Positions 16,516 through 23,810 of a stretch of DNA of 64,000 nucleotides are shown here, piece after piece. A program made the position numbers and the translations under genes. Under the pieces are notes generated by a model. The model had not been told where the DNA came from and did no database searches. It saw nothing but the letters and a program-made list of their open reading frames with translations. Positions within the stretch are counted from its first letter, which is position 1; every line of letters begins with the position of its first letter. Source of the DNA: Streptomyces sp. CB02058 (GTDB taxonomy: Bacteria; Actinomycetota; Actinomycetes; Streptomycetales; Streptomycetaceae); the NCBI RefSeq assembly GCF_001905505.1, contig NZ_LIPG01000001.1, forward strand, positions 1,178,001 through 1,242,000, read 5' to 3'.

Positions 16516-16810
16516 AGTACTGCTGACCGGGCCCGGAGCCCGTGAGACAGATCACCGGGCGCTCTTGCCCCGCAGGGGGTGCGGGCAGTTACGCTACGGG
16601 TCGTAGCGTAAGAAGCGACGGTCCGCCGTCGTGGCGCCACGACCGATCGACAGCCACAGGCGCCGGGTGGGGACCCGGTGCCGAACGCGGGGTATTTCAG
16701 GGCCCCGGGGCCGTTTCCGTCCGCGCGCCGCGCACACCGGCGCGGCTGTGGACGGAGGCGGTTCACGGATCGCTTTCCGGAACAGTGGGCTCAGGGGGGA
16801 GGATGTACGT

Positions 16811-17779
16811 ATGCAGCCTAGGAACATGTCCATGAGCGGCGTCGTCGACCTCGCCGCTGTGAAGGCGGCCGGCGAGGCCAAGACGAAGGCGGAGCAGGCC
16901 CGCGCGGAGTCTGCCCGGCAGGGGGGCGGTGGCGCCGTGTCGCCCGCCTCCCTGGTGATCGACGTCGACGAGGCGGGCTTCGAGAACGACGTCCTCCAGC
17001 GCTCCACCGAAGTCCCCGTCGTCATCGACTTCTGGGCCGAGTGGTGCGAGCCGTGCAAGCAGCTCAGCCCCCTCCTGGAGCGCCTCGCCGTCGAGTACAA
17101 CGGCCGCTTCGTGCTGGCCAAGGTCGATGTCGACGCCAACCAGATGCTGATGCAGCAGTTCGGTGTCCAGGGCATCCCGGCGGTCTTCGCCGTGGTGGCC
17201 GGGCAGGCGCTGCCGCTCTTCCAGGGTGCCGCCCCCGAGGCCCAGATCCGCCAGACGCTGGACCAGCTGATCCAGGTCGGCGAGGAGCGCTTCGGGCTCA
17301 CCGGGATCGTCGTGGACCAGGAGGCCGGAGCCGAGAGCGCCCCCGCCGAGGTGCCCGCCGGTCCGTACGACGCGCAGCTGGAGAGTGCCGCGCAGGCGCT
17401 GGACGCCAACGACTTCGACGGTGCGGTCGCCGCGTACAGGAGCGTCCTCGCCGACGACCCGGTCAACACCGAGGCGAAGCTCGGCCTCGCCCAGGCCGAA
17501 CTGCTGGGCCGGGTGGCGGGCATGGACCCGCAGCAGGTCCGCAAGGAGGCCGCGGAGAACCCGGCCGAGCCGGTGGCGCAGATGGCCGCCGCCGACCTGG
17601 ACCTCGTGGGCGGTCATGTGGAGGACGCCTTCGGCCGGCTCGTCGAGACGGTCCGCCGTAATTTCGGCGACGACCGCGACGCCGTGCGGGTGCGCCTCCT
17701 CGAACTCTTCGAGGTGATCGGCCCCGACGACCCGAGGGTCACGGCGGCCCGGACCGCGCTGGCGCGCGTCTTGTTCTGA
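16811..17779 (+). CDS. Thioredoxin-TPR protein (CnoX/YbbN-like)
   Basis: A 322-aa cytoplasmic protein. Residues 1-45 are a charged leader. The thioredoxin domain (about 48-155) has an intact active site, Cys79-Glu-Pro-Cys82 (WAEWCEPCK), and the cis-Pro in GIPAVF. The C-terminal half (about 175-322) has tetratricopeptide-like helices such as AAQALDANDFDGAVAAYRSV and AKLGLAQAELLG. This architecture matches YbbN/CnoX chaperone-redoxins that protect proteins under oxidative stress. The start follows a GGGGGGAGGATG stretch; a second ATG at 16826 is also possible. It is monocistronic with its own terminator. Confidence 0.88.
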   Translation: MQPRNMSMSGVVDLAAVKAAGEAKTKAEQARAESARQGGGGAVSPASLVIDVDEAGFENDVLQRSTEVPVVIDFWAEWCEPCKQLSPLLERLAVEYNGRFVLAKVDVDANQMLMQQFGVQGIPAVFAVVAGQALPLFQGAAPEAQIRQTLDQLIQVGEERFGLTGIVVDQEAGAESAPAEVPAGPYDAQLESAAQALDANDFDGAVAAYRSVLADDPVNTEAKLGLAQAELLGRVAGMDPQQVRKEAAENPAEPVAQMAAADLDLVGGHVEDAFGRLVETVRRNFGDDRDAVRVRLLELFEVIGPDDPRVTAARTALARVLF

Positions 17780-17789
17780 TGTGACAACG

Positions 17790-17820
17790 CGGCCGTGGAG
17801 TCCGCCGGGCCCCACGGCCG
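17790..17820 (+). terminator. Rho-independent-like terminator after the thioredoxin-TPR gene
   Basis: Stem CGGCCGTGG/CCACGGCCG (17790-17798, 17812-17820) with a 13-nt loop, followed by TTTT at 17821-17824. Confidence 0.7.
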
Positions 17821-17883
17821 TTTTCGCGGGTGAACGACAAGGTAGGCCTCCGCTTTACCAAAACTTGATAAAAGAACGCCCTG

Positions 17884-17896
17884 TTACTCGCAGTAA
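17884..17896. promoter_or_regulatory. Palindrome TTACT-CGC-AGTAA
   Basis: A 5-bp arm inverted repeat in the long gap before the DUF6230 gene. It has the same half sites as the larger palindrome at 18007-18032, about 125 bp away. Two sites with the same half sequence in one gap suggest a common regulator. Confidence 0.5.
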
Positions 17897-18006
17897 ATCG
17901 CCTTCTCGGGTCTGTCCCGTTTCGGGGGGTAATCTCCCTGTTCCTGTGTCCCTTTGGTGCCACCCTGTGTGGCCGGACGGTGCCCCCCTGTCGCGTCCCG
18001 GTTATC

Positions 18007-18032
18007 GGGTCGTTACTAGTCAGTAACGACCC
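18007..18032. promoter_or_regulatory. 26-bp inverted repeat with TTACT/AGTAA core upstream of the DUF6230 operon
   Basis: Perfect 11-bp arms GGGTCGTTACT (18007-18017) and AGTAACGACCC (18022-18032) separated by AGTC. It lies 346 bp before the DUF6230 start, in the only AT-rich part of the gap, so it more likely controls a distal promoter with a long leader than one next to the gene. The remaining gap (18033-18378) holds an 8-bp-stem hairpin at 18207-18226 and no convincing gene. Confidence 0.6.
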
Positions 18033-18378
18033 CCCTTGTGTCACGGCCGCGAATGCACCACGATCGGCCACGCTCGGTCCAATACCCACCAGCCCGACGG
18101 CCAGTCGGAGCAGGTGGGTCCGTTGGGTCCCCACCGGGTGGTCGGCGGCAGTGGCGCCGATCGCGGACAGGGGGGTTCCTGCCCCTGGGCAGGGCCTGTC
18201 CGGACCGGCCGCGCAGACGCGCGGCCAGTGGTTGTCGCTCGGGGGTGATCGCCGGTGATTCGGATGCGGTACGCGCCTCCGGTCCGGGCGCTCTCCTTCC
18301 CGAGGACGTAGCACTTCTCCCATCCCAGGGCGGGCACATGCCCGTACCGGAGATGTACGTCCGAGAAGGAGGAAATTT

Positions 18379-19023
18379 ATGAGTTCGCAGGTTCGCGGTG
18401 GTACCAGATGGAAGCGTTTCGCTCTGGTCATGGTGCCGAGCGTCGTCGCGACCGCGGCAGTCGGCGTCGGCCTGGCGCAGGGCGCGCTCGCAGCGTCGTT
18501 CAGCGTCTCCGGCCAGAGCTTCAAGGTCAGCACCGACAAGCTCGTCGGTGAGGACTTCATCCAGTACGGCAGCGTCGCTGTCGGTACGGACATCGAGGGT
18601 GAGAAGGCTCAGGCCCACCCGGTGGCCGTGTCCGGGTTCAGCAGGGCCACGATCACGAACATGTGCCAGTCGGTCGTGACGCCGAACCTGCCCTTCGGCC
18701 TCGGCAGCGTCAGCCTCGAGCTGAACGCGGGTACCGACCCGGAGAAGCCGGTCGTGGCGACCAACCTCTACCTGGATGTCGCCCAGCTCGACGCGGACGC
18801 GTACTTCGAGCAGATCGACATCGGCGTCGGTGCCGGATCGGTCGGTACGCCCGGCATCCAGCCCGGCACCGAGAAGGCGGTCAAGCAGGGCGGCTTCTCG
18901 CAGCGCGCCAAGAAGGCCACGCTCACCAACGTGGAGCAGACGGCGTGGGCGACCACCGCCGGTACGTTCAAGCTCAGCAACCTGAGCCTGAAGCTGCACA
19001 AGGGCGTCAAGGAGTGCTTCTAG
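18379..19023 (+). CDS. Secreted or membrane-anchored DUF6230 family protein
   Basis: A 214-aa protein with a very strong ribosome site (AGAAGGAGGAAATTT). A single N-terminal hydrophobic helix (about 13-36, FALVMVPSVVATAAVGVGLA) acts as signal or anchor, ending ALA-ASF. The rest is beta-rich and hydrophobic-alternating (SFSVSGQSFKVSTDKLVG; VVATNLYLDVAQLDADAYF) with two Cys residues that could form a disulfide (one is in the C-terminal KECF). It matches the actinobacterial DUF6230 family, often mislabelled cholesterol esterase. There is no catalytic triad visible. It is followed by the DUF6114 membrane gene 96 bp downstream. Confidence 0.85.
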   Translation: MSSQVRGGTRWKRFALVMVPSVVATAAVGVGLAQGALAASFSVSGQSFKVSTDKLVGEDFIQYGSVAVGTDIEGEKAQAHPVAVSGFSRATITNMCQSVVTPNLPFGLGSVSLELNAGTDPEKPVVATNLYLDVAQLDADAYFEQIDIGVGAGSVGTPGIQPGTEKAVKQGGFSQRAKKATLTNVEQTAWATTAGTFKLSNLSLKLHKGVKECF

Positions 19024-19119
19024 CACTCGCCCGGGTGGCCGGAGCCCCGCGAGCGCGGGCCTCCGGCCGCCCACCCCTTCTCTTCTCACAGCAGTACCGG
19101 TTCCAGGGAGCTGTTTTCC

Positions 19120-19677
19120 ATGAGCCCCGAGTCCACAGGGCAGAACGAGCACTACCTCACCGTCTACCGGCGGGGATTCCGCACCTGGCGGGGTAACCGG
19201 CCGTTCTGGGCGGGCCTGTTCACCATCTTGGGTGGTCTACCCATCGCGTACTTCCCGTACGCGAACATGCACCTCGGCAACATGACGATCGCGATGTCCA
19301 CCACTGCGGGTGCGGGGTCGCTGATCATCGGGATCCTGCTCATCACGCTGGGCATGACGATGTGGTTCCACCACATCGTGCGGGTGTTCGCCGGTGTCGC
19401 CGCGATCCTGCTCGCACTGATCTCCATACCTGTCGCCAACATCGGCGGCTTCATCATCGGCTTCCTGTTCTCCCTCCTCGGCGGAGCGCTCTCCATCGCC
19501 TGGGCACCGGGAGAGGCCAAGGGCACCCCGGAGTCCGAGGGGGCGCACACGCAGGCCCACGGCGACGAGGTGCCGGAGCAGAGCCAGGGTGTCCACGACA
19601 CCGCCCAGGCCCCGCGGAAGCCGCTGCTGTTCGACGTGGCGGCCGAGGGCGACGGCGGGAGGCATCGTGCGGGGTGA
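19120..19677 (+). CDS. DUF6114 family integral membrane protein
   Basis: A 185-aa protein with four transmembrane helices (about 29-47, 52-72, 80-98, 103-125) starting after RGFRTWRGNRPFWAG, a conserved-looking cytoplasmic lead-in. The hydrophilic tail (about 130-185) is Glu/His-rich. It matches DUF6114, regularly found beside DUF6230 in Streptomyces. Its end overlaps the next gene by 11 bp, so all three genes probably form one operon. Function is unknown; an export or anchoring partner for the secreted neighbours is inference. Confidence 0.85.
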   Translation: MSPESTGQNEHYLTVYRRGFRTWRGNRPFWAGLFTILGGLPIAYFPYANMHLGNMTIAMSTTAGAGSLIIGILLITLGMTMWFHHIVRVFAGVAAILLALISIPVANIGGFIIGFLFSLLGGALSIAWAPGEAKGTPESEGAHTQAHGDEVPEQSQGVHDTAQAPRKPLLFDVAAEGDGGRHRAG

Positions 19678-20968
19678 CGAGACGCGGACGAACGAGATCG
19701 GCGCGGAGGACCTTCCGGAGCGAAGAGGGCCCCGCCACGCGGCGCCCAGGAAGTCGCTGCTGACGAAGCTGCACATGCCCGCGGGCAAGAAGGCGTTCGC
19801 GCTCGCCGCGATGCCGACGGCGGTCTTCGTGGGCATGGGACTCACTCCCAAGCTGGCCATGGCCGACGACAGCACGGACATCCCCTTCGCGCCGGGCCCC
19901 TGTGTCACCCGCTCCGACGAGCCCTCCGAGTCGCAGGAGCCGGAGCCCACTCCGAGCGCCACCGCGTCCGAGGACGCGGACAAGGACAAGGGCAAGGACG
20001 GGACCGGCAAGGACGACGCCGGCTCGGACGAGGAGACCGCGGCACCGGAGCCCTCCGCGAGCCCGAGCGCCTCCGCGCAGGACTCGACGGCCGAGGCCAC
20101 CGAGCAGAAGGCCGACGCCGCACCCACGCCCACGCCCACCAAGTCGACCAACCCCCTCGACCCGCTGGGTGTCGGCGACGCGCTCAAGGACCTCTTCGAC
20201 GGCAAGGACGAGGCGACGGCCGAGCCGTCCGCGTCCGCCACCGAGGGGACCCCGGAGCCCTCCACGTCCGCGTCCGCCACCGAGCCCGCGAAGGAAGCCG
20301 CGGACGAGGCGAAGGACACCGCGGACGAGGCGAAGGACACGGTCGACGAGACCACCGACGCCATCCGTGACGCGGCGGAGAAGGCCGGCGAGGACGTCGA
20401 GGAGCTGGACGAGGACGTCAAGGGCCTCGACCCGGTGAAGGACGAGGACATCCCGGACGGCGCCAAGGAGCGCTTCCCCTGCCCGACCGCCGACCCCGAG
20501 GCGCTCGCCGCGGCCGATCTGGAGCAGGGCATCCCGCTGCTCCCGGACGCCCCGTGGACCCTGGAGACCTCGAAGCTCACGCTGACCGGGCTCGACTACA
20601 AGGGCATCGTCGAGGTGAAGACGGTCAACGGCACCGTCAAGAAGGCGCTGAAGTTCACCGCCGACACCGTCGACATCAAGGACCTGCACCAGCTGACGGA
20701 GGGTCCGACGGCCGGCACCACCGGCCACGTCAAGGCGGAGGCGGGCTCGACCTCCACCATCCGCAACGGCACGGTGACGATGTACACGGAGGAGCTGAAG
20801 GGCAACCTCTTCGGCATCATCCCCGTCACCTTCAGCCCGGAGACCCCGCCGCCGCTGAACGTGCCCTTCGCCTTCTTCACCGATGCCACGGTGAAGCAGG
20901 CGGGCCAGTTCGGAGGCTCGCTCAAGGTCCCCGGACTGCAGAACTACTTCACCGGTGGCGGCAGCTGA
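19667..20968 (+). CDS. Exported acidic low-complexity protein of the DUF6230/DUF6114 locus
   Basis: A 433-aa protein of unrecognised family. The GTG start has GGGAGG and overlaps the DUF6114 gene. About 35 charged residues come before a signal-like hydrophobic segment (residues ~42-63, ending KLAMA-DDS); an in-frame ATG at 19775 would give a more normal signal peptide. Residues ~70-205 are Ser/Pro/Glu/Lys low complexity. Residues ~207-250 are Ala/Glu/Asp/Lys heptad-like repeats (ADEAKDT twice) resembling LEA or coiled-coil helices. The C-terminal ~160 residues are beta-rich (TLTGLDYKGIVEVKTVNG) and end in a Gly-rich tail. It looks like a wall-spanning stalk carrying a folded domain. Confidence 0.75.
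   Translation: MRGDETRTNEIGAEDLPERRGPRHAAPRKSLLTKLHMPAGKKAFALAAMPTAVFVGMGLTPKLAMADDSTDIPFAPGPCVTRSDEPSESQEPEPTPSATASEDADKDKGKDGTGKDDAGSDEETAAPEPSASPSASAQDSTAEATEQKADAAPTPTPTKSTNPLDPLGVGDALKDLFDGKDEATAEPSASATEGTPEPSTSASATEPAKEAADEAKDTADEAKDTVDETTDAIRDAAEKAGEDVEELDEDVKGLDPVKDEDIPDGAKERFPCPTADPEALAAADLEQGIPLLPDAPWTLETSKLTLTGLDYKGIVEVKTVNGTVKKALKFTADTVDIKDLHQLTEGPTAGTTGHVKAEAGSTSTIRNGTVTMYTEELKGNLFGIIPVTFSPETPPPLNVPFAFFTDATVKQAGQFGGSLKVPGLQNYFTGGGS
20300..20341 (+). repeat. 21-bp tandem repeat (two copies) coding for ADEAKDT
   Basis: Copies at 20300-20320 and 20321-20341 differ only in the last base. They add one seven-residue helical repeat, so copy number could vary between strains. Confidence 0.8.
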
Positions 20969-21000
20969 CCGGTGATCCGGACCAGTCCGGGAGCCGCATG

Positions 21001-21048
21001 ACGACGATGGCCCGCACCCCGAGGACACGGGGTGCGGGCCATCGTCGT
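21001..21048. terminator. Perfect 20-bp-stem bidirectional terminator
   Basis: Arms 21001-21020 and 21029-21048 are exact reverse complements with an 8-nt loop (GAGGACAC). It sits between the convergent DUF6230-locus operon and the pyruvate kinase gene and can end transcription both ways. Confidence 0.85.
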
Positions 21049-21061
21049 GGCGGGCGGGGCG

Positions 21062-22489
21062 TCAGGCGTTCTCGCCGCTCAGGTGGTGCACCCGGACCAT
21101 GTTGGTGGTGCCGGGGACGCCGGGGGGCGAACCGGCCGTGATGACCATCGTGTCGCCGTCGCTGTAGCGGTTCAGCTTCAGCAGCTCGGCGTCCACCAGG
21201 TCGACCATGGCGTCCGTGTTGTTCACGTGCGGCACGACGTAGGACTCGACGCCCCAGCTCAGCGCGAGCTGGTTGCGGGTCGACTCCTCCGTGGTGAAGG
21301 CCAGGATCGGCTGCGCGGTGCGGTAGCGGGACAGACGGCGGGCGGTGTCACCGGACTTGGTGAAGGCCACCAGGGCCTTTCCGTCCAGGAAGTCCGCGAT
21401 CTCGCAGGCCGCACGGGCGACCGAACCGCCCTGCGTGCGGGGCTTCTTGCCCGGCACCAGCGGCTGGAGGCCCTTGGACAGCAGCTCCTCCTCGGCGGCG
21501 ACGACGATCTTCGACATCGTCTTGACCGTCTCGATCGGGTACGCGCCGACGGAGGACTCCGCCGAGAGCATGACCGCGTCCGCGCCGTCCAGGATCGCGT
21601 TGGCGACGTCGGACGCCTCGGCGCGGGTCGGCCGCGAGTTGGTGATCATCGACTCCATCATCTGGGTCGCCACGATCACCGGCTTGGCGTTGCGGCGGCA
21701 CAGCTCGATGAGGCGCTTCTGCACCATCGGGACCTTCTCGAGCGGATACTCGACGGCCAGGTCGCCGCGGGCGACCATGACACCGTCGAAGGCGGCGACG
21801 ACGCCCTCCATGTGCTCGACGGCCTGCGGCTTCTCGACCTTGGCGATGACGGGGACCCGGCGGCCCTCCTCGTCCATCACCTTGTGCACGTCCTTGACGT
21901 CCTCGGCGTCCCGCACGAAGGACAGCGCGACCAGGTCGCAGCCCATCCGCAGGGCGAACCGCAGGTCGTCGACGTCCTTCTCGGACAGGGCCGGGACGTT
22001 GACCGCGGCACCCGGCAGGTTGATGCCCTTGTGGTCCGAGATGACACCGCCCTCGATGACGATGGTGGTGACCCGGGGGCCGTCGACCGAGACGACCTTC
22101 AGCTCGACGTTTCCGTCGTTGATCAGGATCGGGTCACCCTTGGCGACGTCGCCGGGCAGCCCCTTGTAGGTGGTGCCGCAGATCGACTTGTCGCCGGGGA
22201 CGTCCTCGGAGGTGATGACGAACTCGTCCCCGCGGACCAGCTCGACAGGACCCTCGGCGAACTTCGCGAGGCGGATCTTGGGGCCCTGCAGGTCGGCGAG
22301 CACACCGACCGCGCGGCCGGTCTCGGCGGCGGCCTTGCGGACCCGGTCGTAACGGCCTTGGTGCTCCTCGTGGGTACCGTGACTGAAATTGAAACGGGCC
22401 ACGCTCATGCCGGCCTCGATCAGAGCGACGAGCTGCTCATGGGAGTCGACGGCGGGACCGAGGGTGCAGACGATTTTGGAACGGCGCAT
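21062..22489 (-). CDS. pyk: Pyruvate kinase
   Basis: A 475-aa glycolytic enzyme converting phosphoenolpyruvate and ADP to pyruvate and ATP. The N-terminus MRRSKIVCTLGPAVDS is canonical, followed by the nucleotide/substrate residues in MSVARFNFSHG, the signature VIAKVEKPQAVEH containing the catalytic Lys, MVARGDLAVE for metal binding, and IVATQMMESM. The C-terminal allosteric domain is complete (about 340-475). The length is normal. It lies upstream in sequence of the ackA stop on the same strand with a 74-bp gap, so it may be co-transcribed with pta-ackA or have its own promoter. Streptomyces carry two pyk genes; which copy this is cannot be said. Confidence 0.97.
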   Translation of the reverse strand: MRRSKIVCTLGPAVDSHEQLVALIEAGMSVARFNFSHGTHEEHQGRYDRVRKAAAETGRAVGVLADLQGPKIRLAKFAEGPVELVRGDEFVITSEDVPGDKSICGTTYKGLPGDVAKGDPILINDGNVELKVVSVDGPRVTTIVIEGGVISDHKGINLPGAAVNVPALSEKDVDDLRFALRMGCDLVALSFVRDAEDVKDVHKVMDEEGRRVPVIAKVEKPQAVEHMEGVVAAFDGVMVARGDLAVEYPLEKVPMVQKRLIELCRRNAKPVIVATQMMESMITNSRPTRAEASDVANAILDGADAVMLSAESSVGAYPIETVKTMSKIVVAAEEELLSKGLQPLVPGKKPRTQGGSVARAACEIADFLDGKALVAFTKSGDTARRLSRYRTAQPILAFTTEESTRNQLALSWGVESYVVPHVNNTDAMVDLVDAELLKLNRYSDGDTMVITAGSPPGVPGTTNMVRVHHLSGENA

Positions 22490-22563
22490 GAGGCGGATCC
22501 TATCGGTTTGTTTCACTGCGGAATATTCCGTCTGGTGGAAGATACAAAGGGGCGCGGGTCCGC

Positions 22564-23769
22564 TCAGTTGTGGACCAGGTCGAAGGTCTGACCGGCGATC
22601 TCCAGCTCCTCGTCCGTAGGCACGACGGCGACCGCCACCCGCGCGCCGTCGGGCGAGATCAGCCGCGGTTCGCCGGACCGTACGGCGTTGCGGTCCGCGT
22701 CCACGGACAGGCCGAAACCCTCCAGTCCCGCGAGCGCAGCCTCCCGCACCGGCGCCGAGTTCTCCCCGACACCCGCCGTGAAGACGACGGCATCCACCCG
22801 GCCGAGGACGGCCGAATAGGCGCCGATGTACTTCTTCAGCCGGTGGATGTAGATGTCGAAGGCGAGCGCGGCCCGCTCGTCGCCCTCGTCCACCCGGCGC
22901 CGGATCTCCCGCATGTCGTTGTCGCCGCACAGGCCGACCAGCCCGCTCTTCTTGTTCAGCAGGACGTCGATCTCGTCCGCCGACATCCCCGCCACCCGCT
23001 TCAGGTGGAAGGTGACGGCCGGGTCGATGTCTCCCGAACGCGTACCCATGACCAGCCCCTCCAAGGGGGTCAGTCCCATGGACGTCTCCACGCACCGGCC
23101 GCCCGCCACCGCGGAGGCCGACGCGCCGTTGCCCAGGTGCAGCACGATCACGTTCACCTCGGCCACCGGCCGGCCCAGCAGCTCGGCCGTTCTGCGCGAG
23201 ACGTACGCGTGCGAGGTGCCGTGGAAGCCGTAGCGGCGGATGCGGTGCGCGTCGGCGGTCTCCACGTCGATCGCGTACCGCGCGGCGGACTCCGGCATCG
23301 TCGTGTGGAACGCCGTGTCGAAGACGGCGACCTGCGGCAGGTCCGGGCGCAGCGCCTGCGCCGTACGGATGCCGGTGATGTTCGCCGGGTTGTGCAGCGG
23401 GGCCACCGGGACGAGCCGCGCGATCTCCTCCAGCACCTCGTCGGTGATCACCGTGGGCTCGCTGAACCGCAGCCCGCCGTGCACCACCCGGTGCCCGATC
23501 GCGGCCAGTTCGGGGGAGTCCAGGCCGAGCCCGTCGGCCGCCAGCTCGGCCGCCGCCGCCTTCAGCGCCTCTTCGTGGTCGGCGATCCTGCCGGTGCGCT
23601 CGCGGGGCTCCCCGCCCTTCAGCGGGGTGTGGACCAGCCGGGACGACGACTCGCCGATCCGCTCGACCAGGCCGGTGGCCAGCCGCGACCGGTCCCGCAT
23701 GTCCAGCAGCTGGTACTTCACCGACGAGGAGCCGGAGTTGAGCACGAGTACGCGGTGGGCGTCATTCAT
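22564..23769 (-). CDS. ackA: Acetate kinase
   Basis: A 401-aa enzyme of the ASKHA fold that makes acetate and ATP from acetyl phosphate and ADP. Diagnostic motifs are VLVLNSGSSSVKYQLLD (phosphate 1), HRVVHGG, VAVFDTAFHTTMPE, RRYGFHGTSHAYVS, LHLGNGASASAV and TAGVGENS. The start chosen gives MNDAHRVLVLN with a GAAGG site 10 bases upstream. An in-frame ATG at 23814 would overlap the pta stop by 4 bp and add 15 residues. It is co-transcribed with pta, and together they convert acetyl-CoA to acetate. Confidence 0.97.
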   Translation of the reverse strand: MNDAHRVLVLNSGSSSVKYQLLDMRDRSRLATGLVERIGESSSRLVHTPLKGGEPRERTGRIADHEEALKAAAAELAADGLGLDSPELAAIGHRVVHGGLRFSEPTVITDEVLEEIARLVPVAPLHNPANITGIRTAQALRPDLPQVAVFDTAFHTTMPESAARYAIDVETADAHRIRRYGFHGTSHAYVSRRTAELLGRPVAEVNVIVLHLGNGASASAVAGGRCVETSMGLTPLEGLVMGTRSGDIDPAVTFHLKRVAGMSADEIDVLLNKKSGLVGLCGDNDMREIRRRVDEGDERAALAFDIYIHRLKKYIGAYSAVLGRVDAVVFTAGVGENSAPVREAALAGLEGFGLSVDADRNAVRSGEPRLISPDGARVAVAVVPTDEELEIAGQTFDLVHN

Positions 23770-23810
23770 GGAGCGCGAACCTTCGCTGGTGGGGTCGGTG
23801 GTCATCGCGG

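Noticed and set aside
18033..18378. Possible small gene or riboswitch in the leader of the DUF6230 operon
   Set aside because: Short frames lack codon bias and I recognise no conserved riboswitch core; only a short hairpin is evident.
19454..21028. 524-residue minus-strand frame opposite the DUF6114 and acidic protein genes
   Set aside because: Arg/Gly/Leu-rich mirror translation with no domain; the plus-strand genes have ribosome sites and family matches.
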